NCBI GenBank assembly: GCA_030737835.1
Contig: JAUJYN010000026.1
Location: 1,152,131-1,216,130 of the forward strand
DNA from: Acorus gramineus
Taxonomy: Eukaryota > Streptophyta > Magnoliopsida > Acorales > Acoraceae
Length of the DNA stretch: 64,000 bases
Direction of reading: 5' to 3'
Below the pieces are notes generated by a model, which was not told where the DNA came from, did no database searches, and worked only from the letters and a program-made list of their open reading frames with translations. Both the position numbers and the translations under genes were made by a program. Below are positions 1-11,184 of this stretch, piece by piece (the first letter of the stretch is position 1; each line of letters opens with the position of its first letter).

Positions 1-2126
1 AATCGGACGGTAAACGGGTCGCTACCACACCTATATAAAACACAAAACCAAAATGTGCACCTTTTTTTTTTCTTTAACATACTAATATAATAAAACTGGA
101 AATGATAAAACATTAAAACAATATCCCAAATTTCCAAACCACTCATGGTCATACAAAATATCAGAGTTTGACGGAAACAAAATACTAAAATGAAAAGACA
201 TACTAAACCACCCCTATGGGAGCCATCTAACTAAAATAAAACCAAATAGTCGGCTACGACTATTATTTATTTTCCAACACTGCTACCTCGAGATCCCTGA
301 AGTGTATGAAAAGTTCAAGCTTTGTCTTGATCCTCAGAAGATGAACTACCTGGTTATAAAACAACCAGCCATTTGGAATAGGGTGAGCGATTAACTCAGT
401 GAATAGACTCACAGACATATTATCTCATATGACAATTATATATAAAAAAAAATAAAGTTATGTGAAAAAAAACAAGAATTTCCTTTGATAAATCAATTTA
501 AAATCATGATCATGAACATAAAAGTATTTTAATGCAATCACGTGGCCCAATCCTTGGCCCACGTTATAGAAATCATATAGTTTAAATGGTGTGACCGGGT
601 AGGGTTCTCAATCAGAAGAACCGTTCCCCCAAAACAGGTGTGCCAAACCCCAAGCGACTAAATCGCTCAAAAAGCTCCCTCGAGGAGACGTCAGATCTAG
701 AAGACGCTGATGGGTCGCCGCTGCCATCACTACGAGAACACCAGCACAGGATGCCCCGGTTGCTGCAAACTCTAAACGAAGAAATCTGCCGTTGCAAGGA
801 ATGCTTTACCACACCCCTCACCGATCTTAGGACTCTTCGAGTCCTAGACCTTCCTCCCCAAAGGCGAAATACAACGGGGGGATTTGTTCTTGAAATATGC
901 TATGATGTGCATCTTAATAAAATCTTTTAGGACTAGGTTGCCTCCACTAGTTCTAAATTTTTTCAAAAATCTCAAAAATGATAATATTTAATCCAAATAT
1001 TATTTCAAAAACATAAGCATCAGAAATTGTATTATAAAAAATTTTGAAACATGAATAGCATAATTCATGCTATTTAAATGACACGATGAAGGAATTAAAT
1101 CATGCAACTTTATTTAATAAATGATGCAATTTTTACAATATGTACAACAATAAAATCATGCATAATTATCATAATATAAATGCATGAATAACTTATAATA
1201 TCGCTAGAAAAAATTAATCTAAATCGACATTTGAGAATAAAGAATACATGGTTCTAGGGTAAGAACCCATATGAATAGGTCGGTAAGCCCACTCACCTTG
1301 AATGGATCCTAGGTCCGGAGAACGAAGCTCGCAATTAGAACCTAGATGAACCATATAAATGATTAATTAAAATCTATTATTTAAGCCTACGTCCAAGACC
1401 TAAATATCTATCCATAATTAATGGGTATAAATTTTTACTCAACAATATAGACCCATACTCACATATACAACACACAACCTAAAAAGATGATCAAAAACCT
1501 ATTTACCATATAACCAGGCACTAAAAGACGAAACCAGAAAAGACAAAAACTAGAAAAGACAAAACAGAAAACAATAGAAAAAAAAATCCAGAAATTCAAA
1601 ATAATAATAAAATAACAAAAATTCATAAAATACTATGAAAACATACATTTTTTTTTTATATAAACATAATTATTAATTGATAAAAGTTGAAAATATATAA
1701 AACTTATCATGTATTTGTATAAATCATAACCCTCGTATGATTAAAAACTCATATTTTAGAAATCTAAACACAGATCTAATCTTTAAAATAAATAATAAAT
1801 CAAAACCCTAAGTTTATGAAGACTAAAAAAAAATCCAAATATCCAACATACATCTAATAATAATAAATAAAAATCAAAACCCTTGTTTTTATTTTTATAA
1901 AATCATAAGAATCTAACAACACATATATATCAAAACTCTAACTTGATCAAAACTAAAAATCCCATAACATAAAAATATATTAAATTCTTAAAATAAATAA
2001 AAACCCTAATTTTATCTTTAAAATAAATAAATAAATAAATGAATAAAAACTTAATAACCCAAACATAAATCCAATATCACTAAAAAAATAACAATGATTT
2101 AGAAGAAAATCAAAAGGTAAGAAGAG

Positions 2127-2167
<41 letters not shown>

Positions 2168-2514
2168 CGCCTAATAGAATACACGGCTCACCCTAATTTT
2201 TTTTTTTTTTTTCATTAAGGGTTACTATATAGAGGAGAAGATATGCCATATAAGGAAATTGTATGCACTGCTCACGTGCATGATTTCCCATGCATATGGG
2301 CCCTCTTTGGTTTCCCTCATAAGGCCCATCATGGGCTGAACCCAACACCCCTATTTCATTTACACACACCCACATATTCTAATCTAATATCTTATACATT
2401 AAAAAAATAATTAAACATTGAAATTTGATTGAAATGCAATTATGTATGCAATGAATATATATATTTTTTTAAATAAATAAATAAAATTTAAATTCAAAAT
2501 ATGCAATCGTCACA
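1..2514 (-). mobile_element. Partial LTR of a third family (LTR-C), minus strand
   Basis: This AT-rich stretch reads as an LTR on the minus strand. Its right border is CGTCACA at 2514, where sequence typical of another LTR (a GCTTGAGAG motif) begins abruptly. A segment near 385-410 (GGGTGAGC, then CTCAGTGAATAG) matches the same signature in the solo LTR at 22362-24830 and in all the larger LTRs of the window, so the families look distantly related. The left end lies outside the window. No coding domain was recognised; short open frames here look random. It probably inserted into the LTR fragment that follows, so it is younger than that fragment. The matching target duplication would lie upstream and cannot be checked. 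Confidence 0.6.
2130..2163. repeat. (CT)17 microsatellite
   Basis: A run of about 17 CT units lies inside the LTR-C remnant. An oligo-T tract follows near 2198-2213. Confidence 0.95.
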
Positions 2515-3184
2515 GCTTGAGAGGAGAGAAGACAAGCAACAACAACAATACTTACACAAAGATTCACTTGCACATGCACCTTTTCCTTCTCTTCTCTTTG
2601 GGACATTTAAACAAACACCATGGGGGCTTGTGAGGGAGGAAGAGAGAGAGCTAAAATGAGCTAGGCGTGGAAGTGAGAGGGAGAGAGAGAGAGAGAGAGA
2701 GAGAAGATATTTATCACACAAATATCTAAAGAGGGAATGAAATGACTAAGTCGCCCTTTGACCAGAAATTCTGCGCATGCTTCACTGGAACAGCCATAAC
2801 TTCCTCAATATAGCTCCGAATTGTACAATTCCAAGTCCGTTGGAAAGCCAAGAGGATTATCTATAACTTTCATGTTTATGCCAAGATCAAAAATCTCTCC
2901 AGCTATTCCGAAATTAGAGCTAAACATAGAACAGGGCTGCTGCCAGAATTTCCCTCCCCGGGGTATACTTGGAAAAATACCCATAACTTTTACTACAAGA
3001 ATCCAGTTGATCTAATTCCACTTCTGTACTAGACATCTCATAATAAAATCATATTTAAACCTCTTCATCTTGGATTTTAACAAAATCAAATCCAAATACC
3101 AAATCAGGAATACATAACTTCTAGGAAAAAAAATTATGTACCCAAATTTTCAAACAGAGTGCTCCAAATGACACATGCACAACA
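2515..3184 (-). mobile_element. LTR fragment, GTGTCATTTGGAGC subfamily (LTR-A), minus strand
   Basis: Reading the minus strand from 3184, the sequence starts TGTTGTGCATGTGTCATTTG and carries the block also seen near 18200, 19500, 37300, 41740, 51750 and 60800 (CCCCGGGGTATACTTGG). It is therefore the U3 side of an LTR of the main superfamily. The rest of the LTR is displaced to the left of the window by the LTR-C insertion at 2514/2515. A TATA-like ATAAATATC followed by a CT-rich initiator region lies at about 2690-2715 on the minus strand. Confidence 0.75.
2679..2704. repeat. (GA)n tract next to a TATA-like box
   Basis: A GA run lies directly beside GATATTTATCACAC. On the minus strand it reads as an ATAAATA box followed by a pyrimidine patch, as in sister LTRs at 17940, 19250, 41490, 51500 and 61040. 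Confidence 0.85.
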
Positions 3185-3516
3185 GTGAGAGTGATGATGT
3201 AGATAAGAGATGGTGATACGGTGAGGGAAGTGAAGGGAAGAGATATTCACCAGTGAAGCGGAGAGGGCAGGTTAGAGAGAGAGTGTGTTTTCGTTTTGTG
3301 GAAGACAAAGTATTTTTAGTTGAAGAAAGAGAGAGAGTGAGTGTGTTTTGTGGAAAACGAATGGGGAGAGAGAAAAGTTGCATTGGAACTCGAAACGAAT
3401 AAGTGTATACAGAAAAATTGATGGAACATGGTACACACCCAACTAGAAAAGTACATGCTGCTTACAAAGGCGCATATAATGCCCACATTTGAACTGCATG
3501 TCCTTCGAGAATGGTC
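3185..3516. other. Unassigned purine-rich stretch between two LTRs
   Basis: This starts right after the LTR end at 3184 and ends at the target duplication of the next solo LTR. It is rich in GAGAG and GTGTG motifs and matches none of the LTR families here. It is continuous with 9355 onward once the solo LTR is discounted. It may be older host sequence or an unrecognised element. Confidence 0.4.
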
Positions 3517-3796
3517 GATGGTGTTATATATGTGTCACTTTTAGCCTTCTGGTCACCATTGGAGCATTCTGGCAGTTTTTCAACTTTTTCTTTTTTCGAT
3601 CGGAACAGCTAAAATTTTGGACTTTTGGCTATCATCATGAGCTTGAGAACTCCGATTGAAAATCTAACTGCACATTATGTGTCCTGGTGCCATTTCAAGC
3701 CACTCATGAAAATTTCATCGAATTTCGGTAACGTTTCAGAATTTAGCAGTTCCGAATCATATCCGGGTTTTGACCAAGCGAAAAGTCATTGGGAGA

Positions 3797-3896
3797 CTTG
3801 ACCAAGTCAAAGATGACTTTGACCAAGTCAAGTTTGACCCTTGACTTGGTCAAAAGTTTTTGTTTGTTTGTGTGGATGAGTTGACCAAAGGTCAAA
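3797..3896 (+). promoter_or_regulatory. Cluster of W-box cores in the LTR U3 region
   Basis: About nine TTGACC/TTGACT cores on both strands lie within 100 bases. TTGAC[C/T] is the known binding core of WRKY transcription factors. The same cluster recurs at 25336-25442, 54261-54386 and 59160-59290 in sister LTRs. Function is inferred from the motif only. Confidence 0.6.
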
Positions 3897-4389
3897 GCTC
3901 ACCAAATGACAAAAAACCCTAAGTGTGAGTGTGTGAGTGACTAAGTGTGTGTGTGTGAGCCTAAGTGATGTCCACGCCCACCAATAGTTCTTCTTCTTCT
4001 CTCTCACACACTCACACACACAAATCTCTCATTCCCTCTCTTGAATCTCCCTTTTTGATATAGTAGAAGTGGTTGAAAAGAAGAGCCCTAGAAGAAGAAA
4101 AGGAAGGTGAGGTCTTGATCTACCTTTCCATGGTCTTGGATTTGATTTTCCCCCTTGTTGACCTCCTCTCATGGACCCCTTTCTCCTCTGATTTTCAGCC
4201 TTTTCTAGGGCTGAGGGAGATCTTGGTGGTGGTCTTGGTGGTGGCGATTCGGTGCGCAAAGAGCACCCGAATTCCCTCCCTTTCCTTTCCTCCCTTGGGT
4301 GAGTCCTTCTCCTCCCTTTTTCCTGTGTAGATGCATGATTAGGGTGTGTTTTTGGGTGTGCATGGTATGCATGTGTGTTAGGGGTGTGG

Positions 4390-4790
4390 GAGGGCTGAGG
4401 GAGGTGGTGGGAAGGGCTCGGGCGCGCGTGCGGGGTCATCTGCGCGCGTGCGTGCGTACGCGCGGGCGCACGGGCGTGCGCGTGGTGTGCTGCACAGGGA
4501 CACAGTGCGCGGGGTGCTGCGCAAGGGCGCAGTACGTGCGGGTAGGCGCAGGGCTGGACGCGCGGGCGCGCACTAGCGTGCGCGCGCGCGCGACAGCGTG
4601 TCTGGGCACGCGGGCAGAGGCGCAGCAGCGCGTCTGGGCGCGCGGGCTGGGGCGCGGCAATGCACCCGGGGCACGGGGGTGCGTGCGTACGTGCACACCG
4701 GTGTGTACGCGTGCGGGTGGCCGTGCGCATGGCTGCCCGTGGGTGTGGAAGGGGGTCGGGGCACTCAGACTCGCGTGCGTGCGGGCCCGT
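4390..4790 (+). repeat. CpG-dense low-complexity block inside the LTR
   Basis: Alternating GCGCGC/GTGCGT sequence of very high GC content lies inside an otherwise mixed LTR. It sits between a donor-like GTGAGT (4299) and the TTGCAG at 4875-4880. Long open frames in it are rich in Arg, Ala, His and Pro on either strand and come from composition, not from genes. Confidence 0.8.
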
Positions 4791-4880
4791 ATGCATGCTT
4801 GTCCGAGTGTTGGGTATTTCTAGCGTATTTCTTATGTATTTGTGTAATTACTCACCATTTTGATTACCCATGTCTTGCAG

Positions 4881-4916
4881 ATCTTGACGGGCGGTCACGC
4901 GACGACCCGGGTGTTG
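4881..4916 (+). other. Conserved 36-nt segment framed by splice-like sites
   Basis: TTGCAG precedes the segment and GTGAGT follows it. The core (CACGCGACGACCCGGGT) is preserved in most sister LTRs. It may be a small leader exon or a conserved binding site. Confidence 0.5.
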
Positions 4917-5318
4917 GTGAGTGGGACAATCCAACCCAGTAGGGAGGCGTTCGATGCACGTAGGCGTGCATTGCCCTCCCCTGGGGCACCATAGTTGCAT
5001 ATTAGCTAGTATTAAATGTAAACTATGCTTTGCATGAATATTATGTTGTATCCATGCCACCTTAGACCTGCATGCTAGGGATATGCACCCTTATATTGAT
5101 TATTATGATGTATCCATGCCACCTTAGATTTGTATGCTAGGGATATGCACCCTTACATCATGTTAGAGGCCTATGCATGTCTAGACACCTTGCCCCGAAC
5201 TACGCATGTTCCCACCTAGTTTAATTTAATTAAATCAAATGTGAGCATGCCTTAGAGAATATTATAACCTTGTTGTTATAATATATGTCTCCCCGCATCT
5301 TAGTTATGCGCCCTGGAG

Positions 5319-5334
5319 GAATTCTTGTGAATTC
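5319..5334. repeat. GAATTC-N4-GAATTC inverted repeat
   Basis: Both 6-base arms are perfect and the spacer is TTGT. It lies about 60 bases before the insertion point of the next LTR, and twelve LTR copies in the window carry it. Confidence 0.8.
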
Positions 5335-7048
5335 ATGACATTATTTAGCGTTACCATCGGTGTCGACGGATCCATGAGGATCGTATCCGTGTGTGTCACG
5401 CCCCAGGGCGGCCAACCCAGGGACGCGGCAAGTGTATGTATCATATCAGAAGCCTACACAGGAGGTCAATAATATATATCATACACAGACAACTAGAATG
5501 ACACACATGCAACAAAAGGGACTGACATGATATATACACCAAATGCGGAAGCAAAAGACTGAATCTGTGAATAAACATTCTACAGACTCGATACACAATC
5601 ATACGTCCTGTGAGAGCCAATATACACAATATACAACTGAACATATACCAACACGTGCCAAGCACGGAAATAAAATACATACAGCCAAGGAAAGGGATGC
5701 TGATAGCCTCTGGTACTCGCGGACGTAGCGCTGCTCCGCTACTGAAGAAATCCCTCGGAAAGCTCCAACTGCTGCTCCGGCTCCAGCTCAGGCTCAGTGG
5801 CAACTGGGGAAAAACATATGCGAGGGGTGAGCCGCACGCTCAGTGAACAGCACAACCCATGCATCACAGACAATATTTACCAATATTCCATTATTTTATC
5901 CAGCCATCAATACATAACAACACAAACCAGTGGTTCGTACTTCGCCGAACCACCACACCCTCACCCTCACCCATCCATGGGTGACATAGGATTTTGGGAC
6001 TGATAATCATCTATTCACAAATCCAGTAGGTCGCTCATCGCCAACCCACTACACCCTCACCCTCACCCTCAACGGGTGACATAGGATTTTGGGACTGACT
6101 AGGCTGTTGGTCACCCTTGGTCCACCGATAGTCTCTCCCTCCACTCCGTAGGCCGCCTGGTCTACTCCCACATTCAGCACAGTCCGAAACCAAATCAGGA
6201 GGTGCCTACTAATGGGAGCCCTCTGTCAGGAAGGCCCTGTCTAACGCTGGGGGTAGCCTCTACCGAATCCAACGCAGGGAACAGAACAGCCTATCCATAC
6301 GCATATGATCCACTCGGATCCGCCAACTACATATCATTACAACTCAAATGTCATGAATTCCTCTGAATTCAACCAGGTGCATCATCAAGATGCGGGAACA
6401 TGTACAAAAATCAGTAAGGCTGGAATATCATTGGGGGAAAGAAACTCGGAAGGGCGGCGTGAGTTCCCGTTACAGGATACCCCGACAACCAAACAAGGAA
6501 CACGGAGTACCCTAACCCGGGTCTCACCGCTGTCCTTGCAAGGCCCCTCCCCTATAATATCTACCAACTATACTAATAATTATACCCATCATACAATCAT
6601 TACATATAATATTATTGGGACTAGAACCTTGGGAGGGCAGCCCGAGGTCCCGATACAGGACATCCCGACAACCAAACAAGGAACACGGAGTACCCTAACA
6701 CGGGTCTCAGCGTTGACCTCGCAAGGCTCCTCCCTATAATATTATCCTAAGGCATGCGATCTAACAGATACCAGCATTTAATTTAATAATTAAACTAGTA
6801 GGACGCATGCATAGGCCGGGGTTTCCTAGCATGAAAACCAGGGGACATGCTGCATGGCTCATACACATATCCTATGGGTGCAAGTCCCTAACATAAAAGC
6901 CTAGGGTAGCATGCATTCTACATTTTCATCATGCTCACATGCAATACATATTATTATAGGTTAATATAATCCACGGTGCCCCAGGAGAGGTCGGTATACG
7001 CCCAAGTGCGTATAACACCTCTCTACTGGATTGGATTGTCCCACTCAC

Positions 7049-7083
7049 AGTATCTGGGTCGTCGCGCGACCGTCCGTCTAGAT
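7049..7083 (-). other. Conserved 35-nt segment with splice-like borders
   Basis: On the minus strand it is preceded by TTGCAG and followed by GTGAG. This is the only 35-nt copy; most are 36 nt. Confidence 0.45.
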
Positions 7084-7179
7084 CTGCAAGACAGACATTA
7101 TTTGGTAAGTATTAATCCACAAATATTATTAAATACTCAATTAAATACCCCAAAGCCCACAACAACCACCTAACACTCG

Positions 7180-7800
7180 GGCAAACGTGCACGCGACCCG
7201 CACGCACGTTAGCCCGAGCACTCCGGTAACTACCCGCGCGGCCGGCAACCACCCGCACGGCCACCCGACCGCCCGGGTGCACCGCCGAGCCTCCGCCCGC
7301 GCACCCCGCGCGCCTCGCGCCGCCCGCGAGCACCCTGCGCGCCCCCGCGCGCAGCGCCTCGCCTCGCCTCGCGCGCACCCTGCGCGCACCTCCGCCACCT
7401 CGCCGCACCTCGCGCGCACCTCGCACGCACCTCCGCCACCTTGCCGCACCTCGCGCGCACCTCGCGCGCACCTCGCGCGCACCTCCGCCACCTTGCCGCA
7501 CCTCGCGCGCACCTCGCACGCGCCTCGCCTGCCCCGCTGCGCCTCGCGCACACCTCGCACGCACCTCCGGGCGCACGCCCGCGCGCGCACGCACGCGCGC
7601 ACGCCCAGCCGGCCCCCTGCGCTCGCTGCCAGCACTGCCAGCACGTCCCGCGCGCCCAGCACGACCAGCACCTCGCGCCAGACCCGCGCACGCCCGCGCG
7701 CACGCCGCGCGCACGCACGCCCGCGCGCGCACGCGCGCCCGCACGCGCCCAGCCCGCGCGCTGCCTGGGCCGCTGCCGCCGCTGCCTGCTGCCCGGGACT
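7180..7800 (-). repeat. CpG-dense low-complexity block
   Basis: This is one of the two longest blocks of its kind here. Part of it is a degenerate tandem array of GCGCACCTC-like units (about 7370-7570), which suggests growth by slippage. Confidence 0.8.
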
Positions 7801-9354
7801 GCCCAGCCACTGCTCGAGCGCCACCACCGCCCCTCCCACGACCTCCGACCACCTCCGACCACCTCCAACCACCCTCCGACGACCCCCACTGCCGCTGACC
7901 ACCCCCAAACACAAACCCCCCCCCCCTAGCAATCATCTAAGCAAGAAAAAAAAAAGGAAAGAAGCTTACCGAGGGGGAGGAAGGGGTGACCGGGTGCTCT
8001 CCGCGCGCCGAAACCTTTCCCAAAGGCCTTCTCACGCCCCGATCTATCACGGCCCTCGATTTGGCTCGAAACAGAGGAGAGAGAGGGGAGGTCGGGGAGG
8101 CTAGGATCGTCAGAATCGGGTTTTGAAGGCACCGGGGTGTAGATCGGGACCCGATCTACACTTCCCGTGCTTTGGGTTTTCGATTTCGAGGGGTCTAGGG
8201 GGCTTGAAAGGAAGAAAAACGGAGAGGGGAGAGAGAGAGATCTCGACGAGGAAGACAATGAATAGTGTTTAGATATTTTTGATTCCTTTTAAGTAGAGCA
8301 CGACTTAAAAACCCGGATACGCCCTGGAACTGCGAAATTTTTGCAAACGATGCCGGAATTCGATGAAATTTTCGTGAGAGGTCTAAAATGGCACCAGGAC
8401 ACCAAATATGCAGTCAGATTTCCAATCGGAGTCCTCTAGCTCAGACGATAGCTAACAGTCCAAAAATAAGCGGTTCCGATCGAAAACCCTAAAAATTTTA
8501 AAAACTGCCAGGACGCTCCAACGGTTACCAGCAGGTTAAAAGTGACACAAATATAACATGTGAGTAGGCTGTCTTCTCCTTATTAGTTGGATCCGATGTA
8601 GGTACTCCCCGACGATGGCTGACCTGACAGAGGGCTTCCGTCTGGTACCTCCGATGTGTTCGGACAGTACTGGTAGTTGGAGTGGACTAGGTCGAGGCTA
8701 CGAGGGTGGGAAAGGGCTACCGGGTGGACCAGGGGTGGAGAGCGGTCTAGTATGCCCCAAGAGACCCATGTCACCCCTCGGAAAGGGTGAGGGTGAGGGG
8801 AGGGAAAGTGGGTTGGCGATGAGACGACCCACTAGAATGTGTAGTTGCTCCCGTGTTAAGGGCTATAATTAATTGAGGTTAATATGAATTGTGATGCATG
8901 GGTTGTGCTATTCACTGAGCGTGTGGCTCACCCCTCGCATATATTTTCTCCAGTGCTATCTGAGTCAGATCTGGAGGAGGAGCTCCCCGAGGCACATCAG
9001 CAGTAGCGGAGCAGCGTCACGTTCTGCGAGTGAGAGACCATCAGCATCCCCTTTTGATTGTATGTATTGTATTCTGTGCTTGGGCACATGTTTGTGTTAT
9101 ATTTAGATGTCGTTGTATATATATTGGCTCTCACAGGACAGTTGATTATGTATCGAGTCTGTAATATGCCTTTTGAATTACAGACTCAGTCTTTTAGCTT
9201 CCGCTATTTGTATATATCATGTCAGCCACTTTTCTGTCTGTGTTGTCATTTTCGATGTTGTATAGAGTATTTTATTGATCTCTATATAGACAGCTGATAT
9301 CATATATACCATTGCCGCGTCTCGGAGACGGCCGCCCAGGGGCGTGACAGATGG

Positions 9355-11149
9355 GTCATGTGATGTTGTCAGAAACGTCAGTTCGACCATTTAATGCAGT
9401 GTCAGAGGACCATTTAATGTGGTGATATCGTCAAATTTTGAAGTTCAAAATTTGAAACACATCGAGCCCGCCTAATTTAAAAAACCACCAAATCTAAGTC
9501 ATCTCAGCTTTCCATGTAGGATCTGATGTGGGGAGTGAGTTCCAGACTGTGAACTAGTCGGAGTGTATCATTTTCCAATCCAAAAGGCCCTTAAAAAAGA
9601 GATGCAAGACCATTGAAAGGAGAAGCGACCGTAGATGTGAGGGGGCTGGTCATTCATTCCAGCTATTTTTTTGTTGGGGAAGGAAGAGTGTGAGGGAGAG
9701 GTGAGGTGGTTTAAACAGTGGGCATTGGTGGTTTTGAAGGGGATATAAAAAGGGACGTTGGGAGAGAGAAAAAGGGGGGGGGACCTGGCTGTTTTCGGGG
9801 AGTTTTTTTTTTTTTGTTGGTCGGCTATTACACAGAGAGTAAAGAAAGAGAGAGAGAGAGAGAGAGTGAGAGATAACAGAGAGTGGAAGAAGAGAAGTTG
9901 ATACACAAGCTTTTACACCAACACAAAACAGGGTCTTCTATTTTGTTGTTTTTGTTATTTTCATTTATTAGTTAAAACTCATTTACATTATTTTGTTTAG
10001 TCTATCGACTCCAACTCATTTTTCATTGTATTTTTAAGGGATAAATCTTTTGGGAGAGGGGTTAGTAAAATCATTGCTAGTCCCTCTCCCCAAACCAACC
10101 AACGCGGTGCGTGTTCAAAATTCATATTTTATTTCCTTTTATTTTAGAATAACTTAATACACTATTATTCAAACCGGATCTTAATCATTTTGTGCGAGAT
10201 ACCTAAACTTCATCGCGTTGCGTGGCCGGCTATGCCAACGTAAAGAGAATCCACAATTTTTTGGTATAGACAAGGAACAGAAGAACATCCTTTATTCTTG
10301 CTTTTAAGGAAAAGCAACTGGCGATCACAACTACGTCCTAGTGAACAGTCAAGCAAGCTAGGATGATCCTTCAGACAATGATTCGGTACATCGTGTACAA
10401 ACTGGAACCAAGTTTGAAAGAACCCGGATTGACGTCCCCTAGTCAAAATCCATATCAATAATTATTATTGTTTAAATGGACTGTAATGTCTATGTAATTA
10501 AGTGGTGATGGAATATGCTCATATTATTTTATCAAATTTGAATGGAAATTTAACGTAAAGATGATAATTTGATTGTTGTGAGTTTTTGGGAAGTTGTACA
10601 TCTACCCAACTTTGACTAGTTAAATATGGGATTATCCATGTTTGCAGGGATGTGGATGTCTTTAATTTTTTTTTAACAAATAATTGTATTTTTCTAGGTC
10701 ATTCTATCTCCTTTTCGTTGCTTATCTGTATGTTTTTAACTTTCATATCTGCACGTTATGTAGATGTCTGAAATACTCTTTCCTATATTGTTATGTATTA
10801 TATGTATGTTGTTAACTTGTGTATTATTATCCATCCCTTGTAAATTATTATGTCATTTTTGTATTTTGTTATGCATCTATTTACGCTACTAGATCTTGTA
10901 TATTGATATCCATTTTTATACATTGTTACCTAATATGCACATACAAATCATATTTGAATGAAAGGACCTGGACAATCATTTTAAAAAAGTGTAAAGGATT
11001 GCAAATATATAGGGTCATTTGTTAGGCTTCTAAACGACCATAGTTCAGCTAGAGTTGTGGCCACAAGTATGTGCAACATTTAAGGAAGTATATGTAAATT
11101 TCTAGACATTTAAGTAAAAAATAGTGAGATAGAGTTATTACTCAAGGTA
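9355..11149. other. Unassigned 1.8-kb stretch between an LTR and the LINE
   Basis: The sequence matches no family in the window. It starts after the GATGG duplication with two nearby GACCATTTAATG repeats, then has a GA-rich leader-like zone (9600-9900) and an AT-rich tail (10450-11150) without long frames. I recognise no protein domain. It could be genuine non-repeat DNA, an old LTR, or the flank into which the LINE inserted. Together with 3185-3516 it is the only part of the window I cannot give to an element. Confidence 0.4.
9744..9872 (+). promoter_or_regulatory. Candidate core promoter: TATAAAA box followed by a GA-rich tract
   Basis: TATAAAA at 9744-9750 is followed by a G-run, a T-run and a (GA)n tract at about 9848-9866. 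The layout resembles a plant or LTR promoter, but no gene follows. It is a weak call from motif alone. Confidence 0.25.
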
Positions 11150-11184
11150 TGGAGCATTTAAGATGACAATAAATTTGGAGCGGG

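Larger units (their letters stand above)
5394..8558 (-). mobile_element. Solo LTR (LTR-B), minus strand, nested in the previous LTR
   Basis: Reading the minus strand it starts TGTTATATTTGTGTCAC at 8558 and ends GGCGTGACA at 5394. The 4-bp TGTG at 5390-5393 is repeated at 8559-8562, and the host LTR reads on smoothly across the junction (GTATCCGTGTG, then AGTAGGCTG). It is 3165 bp with no internal region, so it is a solo LTR. It has a W-box-free U3, a 660-bp CpG-dense block, a 35-nt conserved segment, the palindrome at 6355-6370, and two copies of a module (about 6466-6550 and 6620-6735) that also occurs in the internal regions of the full elements. Confidence 0.88.
3522..9349 (+). mobile_element. 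Solo LTR (LTR-B), plus strand, split by another solo LTR
   Basis: It begins TGTTATATATGTGTCAC at 3522 and ends GGCGTGACA at 9349. A perfect 5-bp target duplication, GATGG, flanks it (3517-3521 and 9350-9354). No primer site or internal region follows, so this is a solo LTR left by recombination between two LTRs. Its own length without the insertion at 5394-8558 is about 2.66 kb. In order it shows a W-box cluster, a splice-donor-like GTGAGT at 4299, a CpG-dense block, a conserved 36-nt segment with splice-like borders, a GAATTC palindrome, and an acceptor-like CTCCAG at about 8948-8953. It has no coding content. Confidence 0.9.

Noticed and set aside
2494-2721. Open frame of serine-leucine repeats
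   Set aside because: It is a translation of the GA/CT tract on the minus strand.
4029-4823. Long open frames rich in Arg, Ala, His, Pro and Cys on both strands
   Set aside because: They lie in the CpG-dense LTR block, are open in several frames at once, and have no domain. The same happens at 7112-8104, 16932-17785, 37759-38498, 40510-41517, 45517-46266, 50400-51448, 53147-53798 and 58077-58926.
5319-5334. Heat-shock element in the GAATTC palindrome
   Set aside because: The copy at 54919 comes close to TTC-N2-GAA-N2-TTC with one mismatch, but the spacer bases vary between copies and destroy the pattern elsewhere.
6053-6073. Telomere-like CCCTCACCCTCA runs
   Set aside because: Plant telomere repeats are CCCTAAA. 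These short CCCTCA runs belong to the LTR tandem unit.
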